Positions 9,150 through 18,926 of a stretch of DNA of 64,000 bases are shown one piece after another. The stretch's first letter is position 1, and each line of letters opens with the position of its first letter. A model generated the notes under the pieces. The model was not told where the DNA came from and did not search any database. It saw only the letters and a program-made list of their open reading frames with translations. Where the stretch lies: positions 620,001 to 684,000 of the forward strand of contig JACYFD010000001.1 in assembly GCA_014803435.1 (NCBI GenBank), read 5' to 3'. This DNA is from Cellulosimicrobium terreum (GTDB taxonomy: Bacteria > Actinomycetota > Actinomycetes > Actinomycetales > Cellulomonadaceae). The translations under genes were made by a program, and so were the position numbers.

Positions 9150-11303
9150 ATGAGGCCACGTTCCCGGTCCACCCGTTCCATCGTCTCTGCCGTCGCGGGC
9201 GCGGTCCTCGCCCTCGCCGTCGCGCTCCCCGTCACGGCCGCCGCCGCGGCCCCGGCCGCGGCCCCCACGCCCGCCGCGGCGCCGAGCATCGCGCCGGTGA
9301 TCGACGACAACTTCGCCGACCCGGACATCCTGCTGGTGGACGGCGTCTACCACGCGTACGCGACGAACTCCGACGGCGACAACGTCCAGCACCGGACGTC
9401 GACCGACCTGCAGACCTGGACCGTGCAGCCCGACGCCGCACCCGAGCTCGGCGACTGGGTCGGCGAGTGCAGCTTCGCCCCGGGCGGCGCGACGGACCAC
9501 TGCGTCTGGGCGCCGGAGGTCTCGGCCGTCGAGGGCGGGTACGCCCTCTACTACACGGCGCGCGACGCGTCGTCCCCGCGCCAGTGCATCGGCGCCGCGT
9601 TCTCCACGTCGCCCGACGGCCCGTTCGTCGCCGACGACGAGCCGATCGTGTGCCCCAACGGCCAGGACGGCACCGAGGACCTGGGTGGCGCGATCGACGC
9701 CGCCACCTACAGCGAGGACGGGCAGCTGTACCTCCTGTGGAAGTCCGACGGGAACTGCTGCGCGGGCATGACCGCGACGATCTTCCTGCAGCCGCTGTCC
9801 CCGGACGGCACCACGCTGACCGGCCCGCCGGCCGAGCTCATCCGCGTCGACACACCCTACGAGGGCAAGGTCGTGGAGGGTCCGACGCTCGTGCAGCACG
9901 ACGGCACGTACTACCTCTTCTACTCCGCCAACGACTTCTACGGCGGCGCCTACCGCACGTCGTACGCGACGTCGGACAGCCTGACGGGCCCCTGGACCAA
10001 GGCGACGACCGAGCTCATGACGTCCGACCGCTTCCAGGGCGACGTCCGCGGTCCCGGGGGGCAGGACGTCATCACCGGGCCTGACGGCGAGCCCCGCATC
10101 GTGTTCCACGGCTGGGACCCGACGTTCACGTACCGGGCGGTCTACGTCGCCGACCTCGACTGGTCCGCCGAGGGCGTGCCCTCCGTCCGCCAGGCCTCCG
10201 ACCGCTACCAGGCGGAGGACGGCGTCGTCACGAACGCGCGTGTCGTGACCGACGGCGCCGCGTCGGGCGGCGCGAAGGTCGGCGGCATGGACTTCGCCGA
10301 CAGCTCCGTCACGGTCGAGGTCCACGCCGACGAGGCCGGGCCGGCCCTGCTGGGCATCCTGTTCGGCAACGGCTCCATGGACGGCTCGACCCGCGTCCCG
10401 TCGACGGACACGCTGACCGTCAACGGCCAGGACGCCGGCACGGTCACGTTCCCGCACACCACGTGGGGCAACTGGCAGACCGTCGAGCAGCTCGTCGACC
10501 TCGTCGAGGGGACGAACACGATCACGCTGACCCGCGCCTCCTTCTACGCCGAGATCGACGCGTTCGACGTCTACCCCGCGACGCGCGAGCCGCGCGTCAC
10601 CACCCCGCCCGTGATCCCGGCCGACGCCGACCGGTACGAGTTCGAGGACGGCGTGATCGTCCGTGGCACGGTCGGGAACGCGTCCGGCGCGTCTGCCGGC
10701 AAGAAGGTCGGCGGGCTCGACTTCGCGGACAGCTCTGTCGCGCTCCCGGTCCACGCGGACGAGGCCGGCCGGTACACGCTGGCCGTCCGGTTCGCGAACG
10801 GCTCCGAGCGCGGTGGCTACCGGCTCGCGTCCACCGACACGGTCACCGTGAACGGCGAGGATGCCGGCGTCGTCACGTTCCCGCACACCACGTGGGGCAA
10901 CTGGCAGTCCGTGACGATCGACGTCGACCTCCAGCAGGGCGACAACACGGTGACGCTCACGAAGAAGACCTGGTACACCGAGCTCGACGCGCTCGACGTC
11001 TACCCGAGCGCCGACGTCCCGGCTGAGCCCGACGTCACCGTCGAGGCACAGGGCCGCTGCCTCGCCGGCACCCCGTACCTCGCCGTCCGGGCGCGCAACG
11101 TCGGCGACGACACCCTCGCGCTCACCCTGTCGACGGACCACGGCGAGAAGGCCTTCACCCAGGTCGCGCCGGGGGCGAACGCCTACCAGTCGTTCAAGGT
11201 GCGCGGCCCCCTCGTCGCGGGCGAGGCCACGGTCGTCGTGACCGACGCCGGTGGGACCGCCTCCGAGGTCACGGCCGCGTACGACGCGCTGAGCTGCGCC
11301 TGA
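9150..11303 (+). CDS. Secreted GH43-family glycosidase with two CBM35-like domains and a shared C-terminal module
   Basis: The product has 717 residues and starts at ATG 9150 with GAGAGGA upstream. A signal peptide covers residues 1 to about 33. The GH43 five-blade propeller covers about 45-350: NFADPDILLVDGVYHAY holds the likely catalytic base Asp, and GKVVEGPTLVQHDGTYY holds the likely acid Glu. Two carbohydrate-binding domains of CBM35/CBM6 type follow (about 352-475 and 492-625). They are close duplicates, sharing KVGG.DFADSSV and TFPHTTWGNWQ. The last 90 residues are the Cys-bounded module found on three other secreted proteins here. Arabinan, xylan or galactan side chains are plausible substrates; the exact one cannot be told. 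Confidence 0.88.
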   Translation: MRPRSRSTRSIVSAVAGAVLALAVALPVTAAAAAPAAAPTPAAAPSIAPVIDDNFADPDILLVDGVYHAYATNSDGDNVQHRTSTDLQTWTVQPDAAPELGDWVGECSFAPGGATDHCVWAPEVSAVEGGYALYYTARDASSPRQCIGAAFSTSPDGPFVADDEPIVCPNGQDGTEDLGGAIDAATYSEDGQLYLLWKSDGNCCAGMTATIFLQPLSPDGTTLTGPPAELIRVDTPYEGKVVEGPTLVQHDGTYYLFYSANDFYGGAYRTSYATSDSLTGPWTKATTELMTSDRFQGDVRGPGGQDVITGPDGEPRIVFHGWDPTFTYRAVYVADLDWSAEGVPSVRQASDRYQAEDGVVTNARVVTDGAASGGAKVGGMDFADSSVTVEVHADEAGPALLGILFGNGSMDGSTRVPSTDTLTVNGQDAGTVTFPHTTWGNWQTVEQLVDLVEGTNTITLTRASFYAEIDAFDVYPATREPRVTTPPVIPADADRYEFEDGVIVRGTVGNASGASAGKKVGGLDFADSSVALPVHADEAGRYTLAVRFANGSERGGYRLASTDTVTVNGEDAGVVTFPHTTWGNWQSVTIDVDLQQGDNTVTLTKKTWYTELDALDVYPSADVPAEPDVTVEAQGRCLAGTPYLAVRARNVGDDTLALTLSTDHGEKAFTQVAPGANAYQSFKVRGPLVAGEATVVVTDAGGTASEVTAAYDALSCA
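10443..10908 (+). repeat. Intragenic duplication of the CBM35-like domain
   Basis: A 36-base stretch beginning GTCACGTTCCCGCACACC is identical near 10443 and near 10873, inside the two tandem binding domains of the GH43 protein. The surrounding domains are similar throughout. This indicates a fairly recent tandem duplication or gene conversion. Confidence 0.8.
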
Positions 11304-11309
11304 CGACGG

Positions 11310-11341
11310 GGGCGCGCCGGGCACCACGGCCCGGCGCGCCC
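11310..11341 (+). terminator. Terminator of the GH43 gene
   Basis: A perfect 13-base inverted repeat, GGGCGCGCCGGGC (11310-11322) and its complement (11329-11341), has a 6-base loop and starts 7 bases after the stop codon. There is no T tract. Confidence 0.75.
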
Positions 11342-11390
11342 TCGGACCCGGTGACGGCGACCGTCGCCACCCCGTCCCCACTCCGTCGGC

Positions 11391-13379
11391 TCACGGCTCC
11401 ATGACGTCGTGCAGCACGACCCGCGACAGCTCGACGCCGCCGCCGGGCAGTCGCCAGAAGTGCAGGCGACGAGCGCTCGGGCTGTTGACCTGCAGCGACA
11501 CGCGCCAGCACGTCGCGCCGTCGTCGCGGACCGCCTGGGAGTCGTTGCCCCCGGGCCCCGAACGCAGCCGGTGCAGCTGCAGGCCCGGGATCGCCGCCGC
11601 GCGTCCCGTGACGACGTGCACGATCGCCTCCAGGACCTTCGTCCGGGAGACGCCCTCCAGGCCGAGCGAGTCGCAGAACCGCGGCCCCACCACGTAGTCG
11701 CCGAGCCCGTCGCGACCGAGCGGGAGCGCCGCCTTCTCCGCCGCGGGAACGACCCGGACCCACGTGACGTAGACGTCGTGCCGCAGCTGGTCGACGGGGT
11801 CGGCGAACTCCGGCGCCTCAGCCGGGTCCCGACCGCGTCCCGGGCCGACGCCCTCCGCGCGCGCGGCCTTCTGCCGCTTGAGGTCGGCCGACCGGTACCG
11901 CGTCTTCTGCGCGGCGATCTGCCGGTCGCGGCGGTCCACCTGCTCGCGCTGCTCCTGGACGAGCGCGCGGAGCTGGTCGACCTCCACCGCGAGGTCCGTG
12001 GCCCGCCGGGCGGCGTCGCGCGCCGTCGTCCTCGCACTCTCGGCCTCGGCGCGCGCCGTCGCGAGCGCGAGCTGGGTGTCGCTCAGCGCGGTGCTGCGAG
12101 GCACCGGAGGGTCGTCGCGGGCCGGGCTGTCGTCGCGCGTCGGGCCGGGGAGCGCCGTGACCTCGCCGCGGATCTTCGCCGCGAGCAGCGCGGGCGACGG
12201 CAGCCGAGGGCTCGTCGGCGCCGGTGGCACGGGCGCCGGGGGCGCTGGTGCGGGTGGCCCGGACTCAGGGACGAGCGCGGGCGGAGCCGGTGCCACGAGC
12301 GGGGTCGTGGGTGCGGCGGCCGGGGGTTCGGGCGGAGTCAACCAGGGCGGCCCACCGGGCAGGAGCGCCGGTGCCGGGACGACGCGGTCCTCGGACTCGT
12401 CGACGTCGTCGAGGCGCACGGAGATGCCGCCCGGGACGGCCACGGCCCGGCCGAGCACCACCTCGCCCTCGCTGAAGAGGTCCACGAGGTCGTCGAGCGC
12501 GTTGCCGGTGACCCGCTCCCGCGGGACACGGCAGTGCAGCTCGGGCAGGAGGTCGACGACGACCGCGTCGCGCTCCACCGAGCGCACGCGGGCCAGGAGG
12601 ACGTCTCCCGGCTGGTACGTCGCCTGCACGAGGACGCGCGACGCCGCGGCGTCGGGCAGCGAGCCGCGGATGTCGAGGCGCGCCGCGACGTGGTCCAGCG
12701 AGCCCTCGACCCGCTGGCCGGGCACGACGACCCGCGCCAGCGGCACCCCGGGCAGCGTGAGCTCGTCCGCGATCGTGGTCTGGGCCCCGTCGTCCAGCGT
12801 GACGATCGCGCGCCCGCCGACCACGCCACCCACCGTCCCCGCCCCGTGCGCCGCCGTCGGCGACTCCGACCGGCCGACGAGCCCCGCCCGGACGGCCGCC
12901 GCGAGCGCGTCCTCCACGAGCTTGCGGCGCACCCGCACGTCGTCGTCGCCCGACCACGCGAAGAGCAGGCGTGAGCGGTGCGGGTGCTCGACCCAGTCGT
13001 GCTCGACCCCGTACACGCGCGACGCCCCGCCGTACACCTGCGTGCGGGGCGGCATCGTGTCGGAGAACGCCCACGACGGGCCACCGGTCGGCAGGACCAC
13101 CACCTCCGCGAGCCCCACGACCTCGTGCCCGAGCGCCGACGTGTCGACGTGCGGCGCCCCGGCACCCGCCGGCGTCGTGACGACCACGACCGGCCAGGCC
13201 CGGCCGGGGCTCAGCAGGCGCCGTGCGAGCTCACGTGCCGCGTCCTCCGTGATCACGTGCCCGACGCCGCGTGGCGGGGTCTCCGGCACCGCGTGGCCGG
13301 AGGTGGGCGGCACGGCGGTGGGGGAGGCCTGCGCACGGGCCGCCTCGCGCGCGCGGTTCCGCTTCGGCACGGTCACCAC
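11391..13379 (-). CDS. Cytoplasmic protein with S1-like segment and coiled coil, unknown function
   Basis: This 662-residue protein is not recognised. An Arg-rich head (PKRNRAREAARAQ) precedes a folded N-terminal region. Residues about 255-325 (YQPGDVLLARVRSVERDAVV onward) look like an S1/OB fold. A long Pro/Ala linker (about 340-395) and a coiled coil (about 440-500, ATDLAVEVDQLRALVQEQRE) follow. The last 125 residues form a compact domain with TWVRVVPAAEKAALPLGRDG. There is no signal peptide or membrane helix. An RNA-binding or regulatory role is a guess from the S1-like part only. Confidence 0.7.
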   Translation of the reverse strand: MVTVPKRNRAREAARAQASPTAVPPTSGHAVPETPPRGVGHVITEDAARELARRLLSPGRAWPVVVVTTPAGAGAPHVDTSALGHEVVGLAEVVVLPTGGPSWAFSDTMPPRTQVYGGASRVYGVEHDWVEHPHRSRLLFAWSGDDDVRVRRKLVEDALAAAVRAGLVGRSESPTAAHGAGTVGGVVGGRAIVTLDDGAQTTIADELTLPGVPLARVVVPGQRVEGSLDHVAARLDIRGSLPDAAASRVLVQATYQPGDVLLARVRSVERDAVVVDLLPELHCRVPRERVTGNALDDLVDLFSEGEVVLGRAVAVPGGISVRLDDVDESEDRVVPAPALLPGGPPWLTPPEPPAAAPTTPLVAPAPPALVPESGPPAPAPPAPVPPAPTSPRLPSPALLAAKIRGEVTALPGPTRDDSPARDDPPVPRSTALSDTQLALATARAEAESARTTARDAARRATDLAVEVDQLRALVQEQREQVDRRDRQIAAQKTRYRSADLKRQKAARAEGVGPGRGRDPAEAPEFADPVDQLRHDVYVTWVRVVPAAEKAALPLGRDGLGDYVVGPRFCDSLGLEGVSRTKVLEAIVHVVTGRAAAIPGLQLHRLRSGPGGNDSQAVRDDGATCWRVSLQVNSPSARRLHFWRLPGGGVELSRVVLHDVMEP

Positions 13380-13508
13380 CTCCGTCGTGGGGTGCCGAGA
13401 CTACCGCCCGTCCGCCCGCACGGACGCGCGCGCCACGGGCCCGGCGGCCCTGGTAGAACGGTCCCGGACACGAGGCGTCACGCGCCGCCGACGACCCTGG
13501 GGGAGCTC

Positions 13509-14648
13509 ATGACGCAGCCTGCACCGACGACCGGCGCGACCGTGCCGCCGCCAGGACGACGACGACCCACCTCCCCGCTCGCCGTCGTGGGCCTCGTGGC
13601 CGGCGCCGTCGTGCTCCTCGTCGTGCTGCTCGTCGCCGTGCGCGCGGTCCTGAGCGCGACGGTCTTCTCGGCGGGCAAGCCGGTCGTCGCCTACCTCGAG
13701 ACGCTCGGCGCGGGGAACGCCGAGGCGGCGCTGGCGGCGAGCGCCCCGGGGCTGCCGCCCGACCAGCGCGTGCTCCTGACGGACGACGTCTACGGCGACG
13801 TCGAGGCCCGGCCGTCGTCGGTGCACGTCGACGGCGTCCGGCGGGAGGGCGGGACGGACCGGGCGTTCGTGACCGTCACGTGGGACCAGGGCGGGGAGTC
13901 CGTCGTGGACGTCTTCACGGTGCGTCGGACCGGCCGCGAGCTGGTCCTCTTCGACCGCTGGGAGCTCGTCCCGCCGCCGGTGTCCCACGCGTCGTTCCCC
14001 ATGGCCGGTGAGCTGCCCCCGGACTTCACGGTCGTCGTCGACGGCGTCGAGGTGGTGCCGGCGGTCGGCTTAGACGAGGCCCCGTGGTTCGCCGCGTTCC
14101 CCGGCCGCTACGACGTGACACTGCCCGACGGCGGCCCGCTCGTCGAGGCGCCGACCGTCCCCGTGCTGGTGGGCGGCCCCGGCGGCACCAGCTTCGTCGG
14201 CGGCGTCGGGGGTGACGAGGCGCTCCGGTACACGGTGACGGACGCGGCGCTCGAGGCCGCCGCGGAACAGGTCGGACAGACCCTCGACGCGTGCGTCGCG
14301 TCCGGGGACGCCACGCCGGAGGGCTGCGGCGAGATGTCCGAGCGGTACGCGACCCTCGACGTCGACCCCGAGATCGACGTCGAGGACTTCACCTGGGAGA
14401 TGACCGACCCGCCGCAGATCGTCGCCGAGCGCGACGTACCGTCGTCGTCCACGGGCGCACCGCCGACCATCACGGTCCACGTCGATGGCGGGACGGTCGA
14501 GGCCACCGCCACGCTCCGTCGCGTCGACGACGACCCGGGGTCGGGTTCGGCGCCGCGCGCCGTCGAGCTCGCCGAGGAGGTCGCGCTCGACTACGAGGTG
14601 CGGTTCGAGGTCCGCGACGGCGAGCTCGTGGAGGTCGACGGCCGGTGA
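13509..14648 (+). CDS. Exported membrane-anchored protein, unknown function
   Basis: The start is ATG 13509 ([20 protein letters not shown]); longer upstream readings of the frame run antisense through the neighbouring gene. It has 379 residues. A single membrane helix at about 26-48 ([19 protein letters not shown]) follows a Pro/Arg cytoplasmic tail, and the remainder is extracellular. Residues 55-140 resemble a small export-associated alpha+beta fold ([17 protein letters not shown]). Two Cys residues near 262 and 276 could pair. Its last 58 bases overlap the convergent RNase Z gene. Confidence 0.7.
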   Translation: MTQPAPTTGATVPPPGRRRPTSPLAVVGLVAGAVVLLVVLLVAVRAVLSATVFSAGKPVVAYLETLGAGNAEAALAASAPGLPPDQRVLLTDDVYGDVEARPSSVHVDGVRREGGTDRAFVTVTWDQGGESVVDVFTVRRTGRELVLFDRWELVPPPVSHASFPMAGELPPDFTVVVDGVEVVPAVGLDEAPWFAAFPGRYDVTLPDGGPLVEAPTVPVLVGGPGGTSFVGGVGGDEALRYTVTDAALEAAAEQVGQTLDACVASGDATPEGCGEMSERYATLDVDPEIDVEDFTWEMTDPPQIVAERDVPSSSTGAPPTITVHVDGGTVEATATLRRVDDDPGSGSAPRAVELAEEVALDYEVRFEVRDGELVEVDGR

Positions 14649-15595
14649 CCTGATCGCCGGTCGCCTGATCGCCGCGGCACGGGCACCCGGTCGAGGTCGG
14701 CCGCGACGGTCAGCGCGCCGTCGAACACCGTCCGGGCCTCGCGCTCGAACTCGCCCGGGTCCGTGTAGCGCTGCGAGAAGTGCGTGAGCACGAGGTGGCG
14801 CACGCCCGCGTCCGCCGCGACCTTCGCCGCCTGGTACGCCGTGAGGTGGCCCCAGCGCTCGGCCTGGTCGAGGTCGCGGTCGAGGAACGTCGACTCGATC
14901 ACGAGCATGTCGACACCGTCCGCGAGGTCGTGCACCGCGTCGCACAGGCGGGTGTCCATGACGAACGCGAACGACTGGCCCGGGCGCGCGCGGCTCACCT
15001 CCGCCGTCGTGACGGTCGTGCCGTCGGGCGCGCGGACCGCGCCGTCGCGCACGAGCTGCCCGACGACCGGCCCGGCGAGCCCGCGCCGCGCGAGGGCGTC
15101 CGGGTCGAGGGAGACACCGTCCGGCTCGTCCAGCCGGTACCCGACGGCGTCGATCGTGTGGTCGAGCCGCGCGGCACGGAGCGTGAAGCCGGGAGCGGGA
15201 CGGTCCGGCGACGGGGGGACGGGACCGTCGGTCGTGACGGGCTGCTCGTGCAGGTGGCCGCGACGGTGGTGCGGGCTCGCGTCGAGCAGGTGGTCGATCC
15301 AGCGCTGGCCCGTCGCGGGGTAGCTGACCGGGATGGTGTGCGGGACGCCGTCGCCGCTGATGCGCTGCGCGACGCCCGCCAGGCCCAGGCTGTGGTCGCC
15401 GTGCAGGTGGGTGATCGCGATGCGCGTCAGGTCGGTGGCGGACACGCCGGCCAGGGTCATCTGGCGCTGCGTGCCCTCGCCCGGGTCGAACAAGATCGCC
15501 TCGTCGTCCCACAGCAGGACGTAGCCGTTGTGGTTGCGGGTACGGGTCGGGACCATGCTCGCCGTCCCGAGCACCACGAGCTCCCTGCGCGACAT
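14591..15595 (-). CDS. rnz: Ribonuclease Z (tRNA 3'-end processing)
   Basis: This 334-residue metallo-beta-lactamase-fold nuclease removes 3' trailers from tRNA precursors. The zinc motif [13 protein letters not shown] is near the N-terminus. [11 protein letters not shown] supplies the bridging Asp, [20 protein letters not shown] matches the RNase Z-specific region, and [11 protein letters not shown] supplies the last His. I chose the ATG at 15595 ([10 protein letters not shown]) over an upstream in-frame ATG at 15628, because the domain begins there. The C-terminal 28 residues (Arg/Ser-rich, about [16 protein letters not shown]) are antisense to the end of the previous gene and look non-conserved. 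The gene probably lost its original stop and extended. Confidence 0.88.
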   Translation of the reverse strand: MSRRELVVLGTASMVPTRTRNHNGYVLLWDDEAILFDPGEGTQRQMTLAGVSATDLTRIAITHLHGDHSLGLAGVAQRISGDGVPHTIPVSYPATGQRWIDHLLDASPHHRRGHLHEQPVTTDGPVPPSPDRPAPGFTLRAARLDHTIDAVGYRLDEPDGVSLDPDALARRGLAGPVVGQLVRDGAVRAPDGTTVTTAEVSRARPGQSFAFVMDTRLCDAVHDLADGVDMLVIESTFLDRDLDQAERWGHLTAYQAAKVAADAGVRHLVLTHFSQRYTDPGEFEREARTVFDGALTVAADLDRVPVPRRSGDRRSGHRPSTSTSSPSRTSNRTS

Positions 15596-15738
15596 GCCGT
15601 CAGCCTGCCACGTCGGCCGGTTGTCCACAGACCGGGACGTGGGGTCCCACGGGCGTCCTGACTTCGCTAGGTTCTGGGGCAGTTCGTGCGGCGCGGCCCG
15701 GTGGGTCGTGGGTGCTGGTCTCGATCGCAGGGGGTCGT

Positions 15739-16380
15739 ATGCGTCTCGTTCTCCGTTCGCCCGTCCGTGCCCGACGGCGCGTGGTCGCGGCCGGTGTCGT
15801 CGTGGCGGTGGGTCTGGTGGTCGGTGGGTGCACGGGCGAGGAGCCGACCGAGCCGGATCCCTCGACCAGCACGGTCGAGGCCGAGCCCGAGCCGACGGAG
15901 GAGCCCGAGCCGACGCCGACCGAGACGGGCCCGGCGAAGCCGGAGCGCCCTGCGGCGATGGAGAAGGACGACGCAGAAGGCGCGGCCGCTGCGGCGATGT
16001 ACTTCATGGAACTAGTCCCGCGCTCGCTCCAATCGCAGGACTCGTCGGAGCTGAAGATGATGTCGCATGAGAGCTGTGGCTTCTGTGACTCGACTCTCGA
16101 GAACATCGAGTGGTTAGTCGACAACGATGGCACGTACGCAGGTGGGGAACTCGAGATCGAGATCGATGATCCGAACCGCTACGTGCGGGATGAAGCTACG
16201 GGCATCTTTCCCTTTGACGCGACGATCAACCAGGAACGGATTGAGGTCGCCGACGGCGACAGCCATGAGGTTTCAACCGTAGAGAAGAAGACGTGGGAGG
16301 CGCGGATCGAGGTCGGTCGCCAAGACGGTGACTGGGTCATTGTCGAGGTTGCGTCGCCAGATGAGGCGGACGCAGGGTGA
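15739..16380 (+). CDS. Secreted lipoprotein, DUF6318-like
   Basis: The product has 213 residues and starts at ATG 15739. A lipoprotein signal ends in the lipobox VVGGC (Cys about residue 31). A Pro/Glu/Thr spacer (about 33-70) and a domain of about 130 residues follow. The domain contains [18 protein letters not shown], with a CxxC-like Cys pair, and [19 protein letters not shown]. This architecture matches the DUF6318 family of actinobacterial lipoproteins, whose function is unknown. GC content drops sharply inside the gene (31 of 60 bases at 16081-16140), unlike its neighbours. Its stop overlaps the next start (GTGA), so the pair is translationally coupled. Confidence 0.75.
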   Translation: MRLVLRSPVRARRRVVAAGVVVAVGLVVGGCTGEEPTEPDPSTSTVEAEPEPTEEPEPTPTETGPAKPERPAAMEKDDAEGAAAAAMYFMELVPRSLQSQDSSELKMMSHESCGFCDSTLENIEWLVDNDGTYAGGELEIEIDDPNRYVRDEATGIFPFDATINQERIEVADGDSHEVSTVEKKTWEARIEVGRQDGDWVIVEVASPDEADAG

Positions 16381-17264
16381 TCTGGCAAGACATCACGCTC
16401 CTCGTTCTAGGCGCATCACTTTCACCAATCGTCGTCCCTCCTTCCGACGCCGATGTGTGCTCGCAGTGGGACAACGACTGCATCGCGAATGACCAGACGG
16501 TGTCCATCAGCGCGGCGCGAGACGGGACGAACGACGGGTCGACCCACGTGTCGTCGTCGGGAGGCAGCGAGCCGCAGGAGCAGTACTTCGCCGCGACGCC
16601 AGCGCTGTGCGAGCTTGTTGGTGCGTTCGATGGGTCGTCGACGCGGTACGACTACGCGTGCGACGAGGGCATGCAGCTGGCGTACGAGGGCATCGAGTGC
16701 GGTGCGGACGAGTTCGCGCAGGGTGCGTTGTTCGTCCAGGTGCGTGAGGACGACGGGTCGTGGGGCGCGCCGGAGCTGGTGGGCGACGAGGGTTGTGTGA
16801 CGCCTGCGGATCTGGTGGAGGAGGCGGCGCGGGAGTTCGCGACGTTGGAGATCGAGGCGTCGCAGATCGTGGTGCAGCCGCCGGACGGGTGGACGTTGGT
16901 GAACGTGCCGACGATCACGTACACGCAGGACACGGAGCAGGTGCTGCCGGCGACGTTGTTGGGGATCCCGGTGGAGATCCGGGCGACTCCGGAGGAGTTC
17001 GCGTGGGACTACGGGGACGGGAGCGACCTGCTGGTGACGGGGGATCCGGGTGCGGCGTATCCGGAGGAGTCGGTGACGCACACGTATGCGCAGCCGGTGG
17101 AGTCGGTGACGATCGGGTTGAGGACGACGTGGTCGGGGCAGTTCCGGATCGTGGGTTCGCCGTCGTGGACGGATGTGCCGGGGGAGGCGACGACGCAGTC
17201 GGTGGGGGATCCGTTGCGGGTGTACGAGGCGCGCTCGCGCCTGGTCGAGGACCCGGTCGGTTGA
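16377..17264 (+). CDS. Secreted PKD-like domain protein coupled to the lipoprotein
   Basis: The start is GTG 16377, overlapping the upstream stop by one codon step. It has 295 residues. A weak N-terminal export signal ([19 protein letters not shown]) is followed by a Cys-containing region (residues 27-145). A PKD/immunoglobulin-like segment near residues 195-245 has the typical FAWDYGDGS and VTHTYAQ motifs. The two proteins are probably cell-surface partners. The first 60 bases share the lower GC of the lipoprotein; GC then returns to the local norm. Confidence 0.7.
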   Translation: MIWQDITLLVLGASLSPIVVPPSDADVCSQWDNDCIANDQTVSISAARDGTNDGSTHVSSSGGSEPQEQYFAATPALCELVGAFDGSSTRYDYACDEGMQLAYEGIECGADEFAQGALFVQVREDDGSWGAPELVGDEGCVTPADLVEEAAREFATLEIEASQIVVQPPDGWTLVNVPTITYTQDTEQVLPATLLGIPVEIRATPEEFAWDYGDGSDLLVTGDPGAAYPEESVTHTYAQPVESVTIGLRTTWSGQFRIVGSPSWTDVPGEATTQSVGDPLRVYEARSRLVEDPVG

Positions 17265-17348
17265 GGTCCGGCGGGTCGTGCGACGCGACGGCCCCGTCAC
17301 GACGGTCCGCTCGTAGGCTGTGGGCACACCCTCGACCACCGGAGAACC

Positions 17349-18038
17349 ATGCGCCTGCTGCTCGTCCGTCACGGCCAGACCCCGTCCAACGTCGCCGGCT
17401 TGCTCGACACCGCGTTCCCCGGCCCGGGGCTGACCGCCCTCGGCGCTCGGCAGGCGGCGGCGATCCCGGACGCGCTCGCCGACCGCACGATCGACGGCAT
17501 CGCCGTGTCGACCCTCGTCCGGACGCTCCAGACCGCCTCGCCCCTGGCGGAGCTGCGCGAGCTGGAGCCGATCGAGCTCGACGGGTTCCGCGAGATCGAC
17601 GCGGGCGACCTGGAGGGCACCGACGACCACGACAACCACATGCAGTACCTCGAGACGGTCTTCTCGTGGGGTGGCGGCGACCTGTCACGCCGGCTCCCGG
17701 GCGGGCCGGACGGGCACGAGTTCCTCGCTCGCTTCGACGACGCGGTGGCGAAGGTCGCGGCGACGGGGTGGGCGAACGCCGTCGTCGTCTCGCACGGGGC
17801 GGCGATCCGCGCCTGGGTGTGCGCGCGGGCGACGGGTGTCGACGTCGAGGAGGTCGCGCGGACCCCGCTCGCGAACACGGGGCTGATGGAGGTCGAGGGC
17901 GACCCGGGCGGCGCATGGGTGCTGCGCCAGGCCGTGACGGACCCGCTGGGCGGCCGCTGGCTGCTCCCGAACCACGCCGACGACCCGACGGGCGAGTCGG
18001 TCGACGAGGTCGAGGAGCGCGCCGCCGACGAGGACTGA
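17349..18038 (+). CDS. Histidine phosphatase (phosphoglycerate mutase-like)
   Basis: This 229-residue protein carries the catalytic RHG motif at the start (LLLVRHGQTPSNVAG) and the second His in VVSHGAAIRAW. It belongs to the branch-1 histidine phosphatases. These act on phosphosugars, nucleotides or phosphorylated cofactors, and the substrate cannot be read here. It has a ribosome-binding site (GGAGAA) 6 bases before ATG 17349 and a TAGGCT -10-like box about 30 bases before that. It precedes kynA by 15 bases, but kynA has its own leaderless promoter, so linkage to that pathway is uncertain. Confidence 0.85.
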   Translation: MRLLLVRHGQTPSNVAGLLDTAFPGPGLTALGARQAAAIPDALADRTIDGIAVSTLVRTLQTASPLAELRELEPIELDGFREIDAGDLEGTDDHDNHMQYLETVFSWGGGDLSRRLPGGPDGHEFLARFDDAVAKVAATGWANAVVVSHGAAIRAWVCARATGVDVEEVARTPLANTGLMEVEGDPGGAWVLRQAVTDPLGGRWLLPNHADDPTGESVDEVEERAADED

Positions 18039-18040
18039 CC

Positions 18041-18046
18041 TAACCT
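18041..18046 (+). promoter_or_regulatory. TAACCT -10 box of kynA (leaderless)
   Basis: TAACCT is followed by seven bases and then the kynA ATG, with no ribosome-binding site and no clear -35. It lies three bases after the upstream stop. Confidence 0.45.
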
Positions 18047-18053
18047 CGTAGGC

Positions 18054-18926
18054 ATGCCCGACGCCCCGAACAGCCCCAACGAGCGCGCCCTCGAGCCGGA
18101 CATCGTCACCGACCTGCGCGAACGCATGACGTACGGCTCGTACCTCCAGCTCGACACGCTGCTGTCCGCGCAGGTGCCGACCAGCACCCCGGTGCACCAC
18201 GACGAGATGCTGTTCATCGTCCAGCACCAGACCACCGAGCTGTGGCTCAAGCTCGTGCTGCACGAGCTCGTGTCCGCGCGTGACCTCCTCGCCGCCGACG
18301 AGCTCCAGGCGGCGCTCAAGCGCATCGCCCGGGTCAAGCACATCCAGCGCACGCTCACCGAGCAGTGGTCGGTCCTCGCGACGCTCACCCCGAGCGAGTA
18401 CGCGCAGTTCCGCGGGTTCCTGGGGAGCTCGTCGGGTTTCCAGTCGTGGCAGTACCGCGCGGTCGAGTTCCTGCTCGGCAACAAGAACGGCGCGATGCTC
18501 CAGGTCTTCGCGTCCGACGCGGCCGCGCACGCCGAGCTCTCGCGCCTGCTCGCCGAGCCGAGCGTCTACGACGAGTTCCTGCGCTACCTCGCTCGTCACG
18601 GCCACGACGTCCCGGCGCGAGTCCTCGACCGCGACGTCACGCACGCGCACGTGCTCGACGAGGACCTGGTCGAGGTGTTCCGCCGGATCTACGAGGGCCA
18701 CGACGAGCACTGGTCCGCCTACGAGGCGTGCGAGGAGCTCGTCGACCTCGAGGACAACTTCCAGCTCTGGCGTTTCCGCCACATGAAGACCGTCCTGCGC
18801 ATCATCGGTACCAAGCGCGGCACGGGCGGGTCGAGCGGCGTCGGGTTCCTCCAGCGCGCGCTCGACCTCACGTTCTTCCCCGAGCTGTTCGCCGTCCGCA
18901 CCGAGATCGGCACCGCTCGCCCATGA
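18054..18926 (+). CDS. kynA: Tryptophan 2,3-dioxygenase
   Basis: This 290-residue cytosolic haem enzyme opens the indole ring of L-tryptophan to N-formylkynurenine, the first step of the kynurenine pathway. Recognisable family segments are [35 protein letters not shown] (with the substrate-contacting His), [17 protein letters not shown], and [20 protein letters not shown], whose His is the haem ligand. The length is normal for the bacterial tetrameric enzyme. Its stop overlaps the next gene's ATG (ATGA), so the three-gene kyn operon is read as a coupled unit. Confidence 0.97.
   Translation: MPDAPNSPNERALEPDIVTDLRERMTYGSYLQLDTLLSAQVPTSTPVHHDEMLFIVQHQTTELWLKLVLHELVSARDLLAADELQAALKRIARVKHIQRTLTEQWSVLATLTPSEYAQFRGFLGSSSGFQSWQYRAVEFLLGNKNGAMLQVFASDAAAHAELSRLLAEPSVYDEFLRYLARHGHDVPARVLDRDVTHAHVLDEDLVEVFRRIYEGHDEHWSAYEACEELVDLEDNFQLWRFRHMKTVLRIIGTKRGTGGSSGVGFLQRALDLTFFPELFAVRTEIGTARP

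Noticed and set aside
17349-18038. Histidine phosphatase as part of the kynurenine pathway
   Set aside because: kynA has its own leaderless -10 box and the phosphatase has its own promoter and ribosome-binding site; no pathway step needs it.
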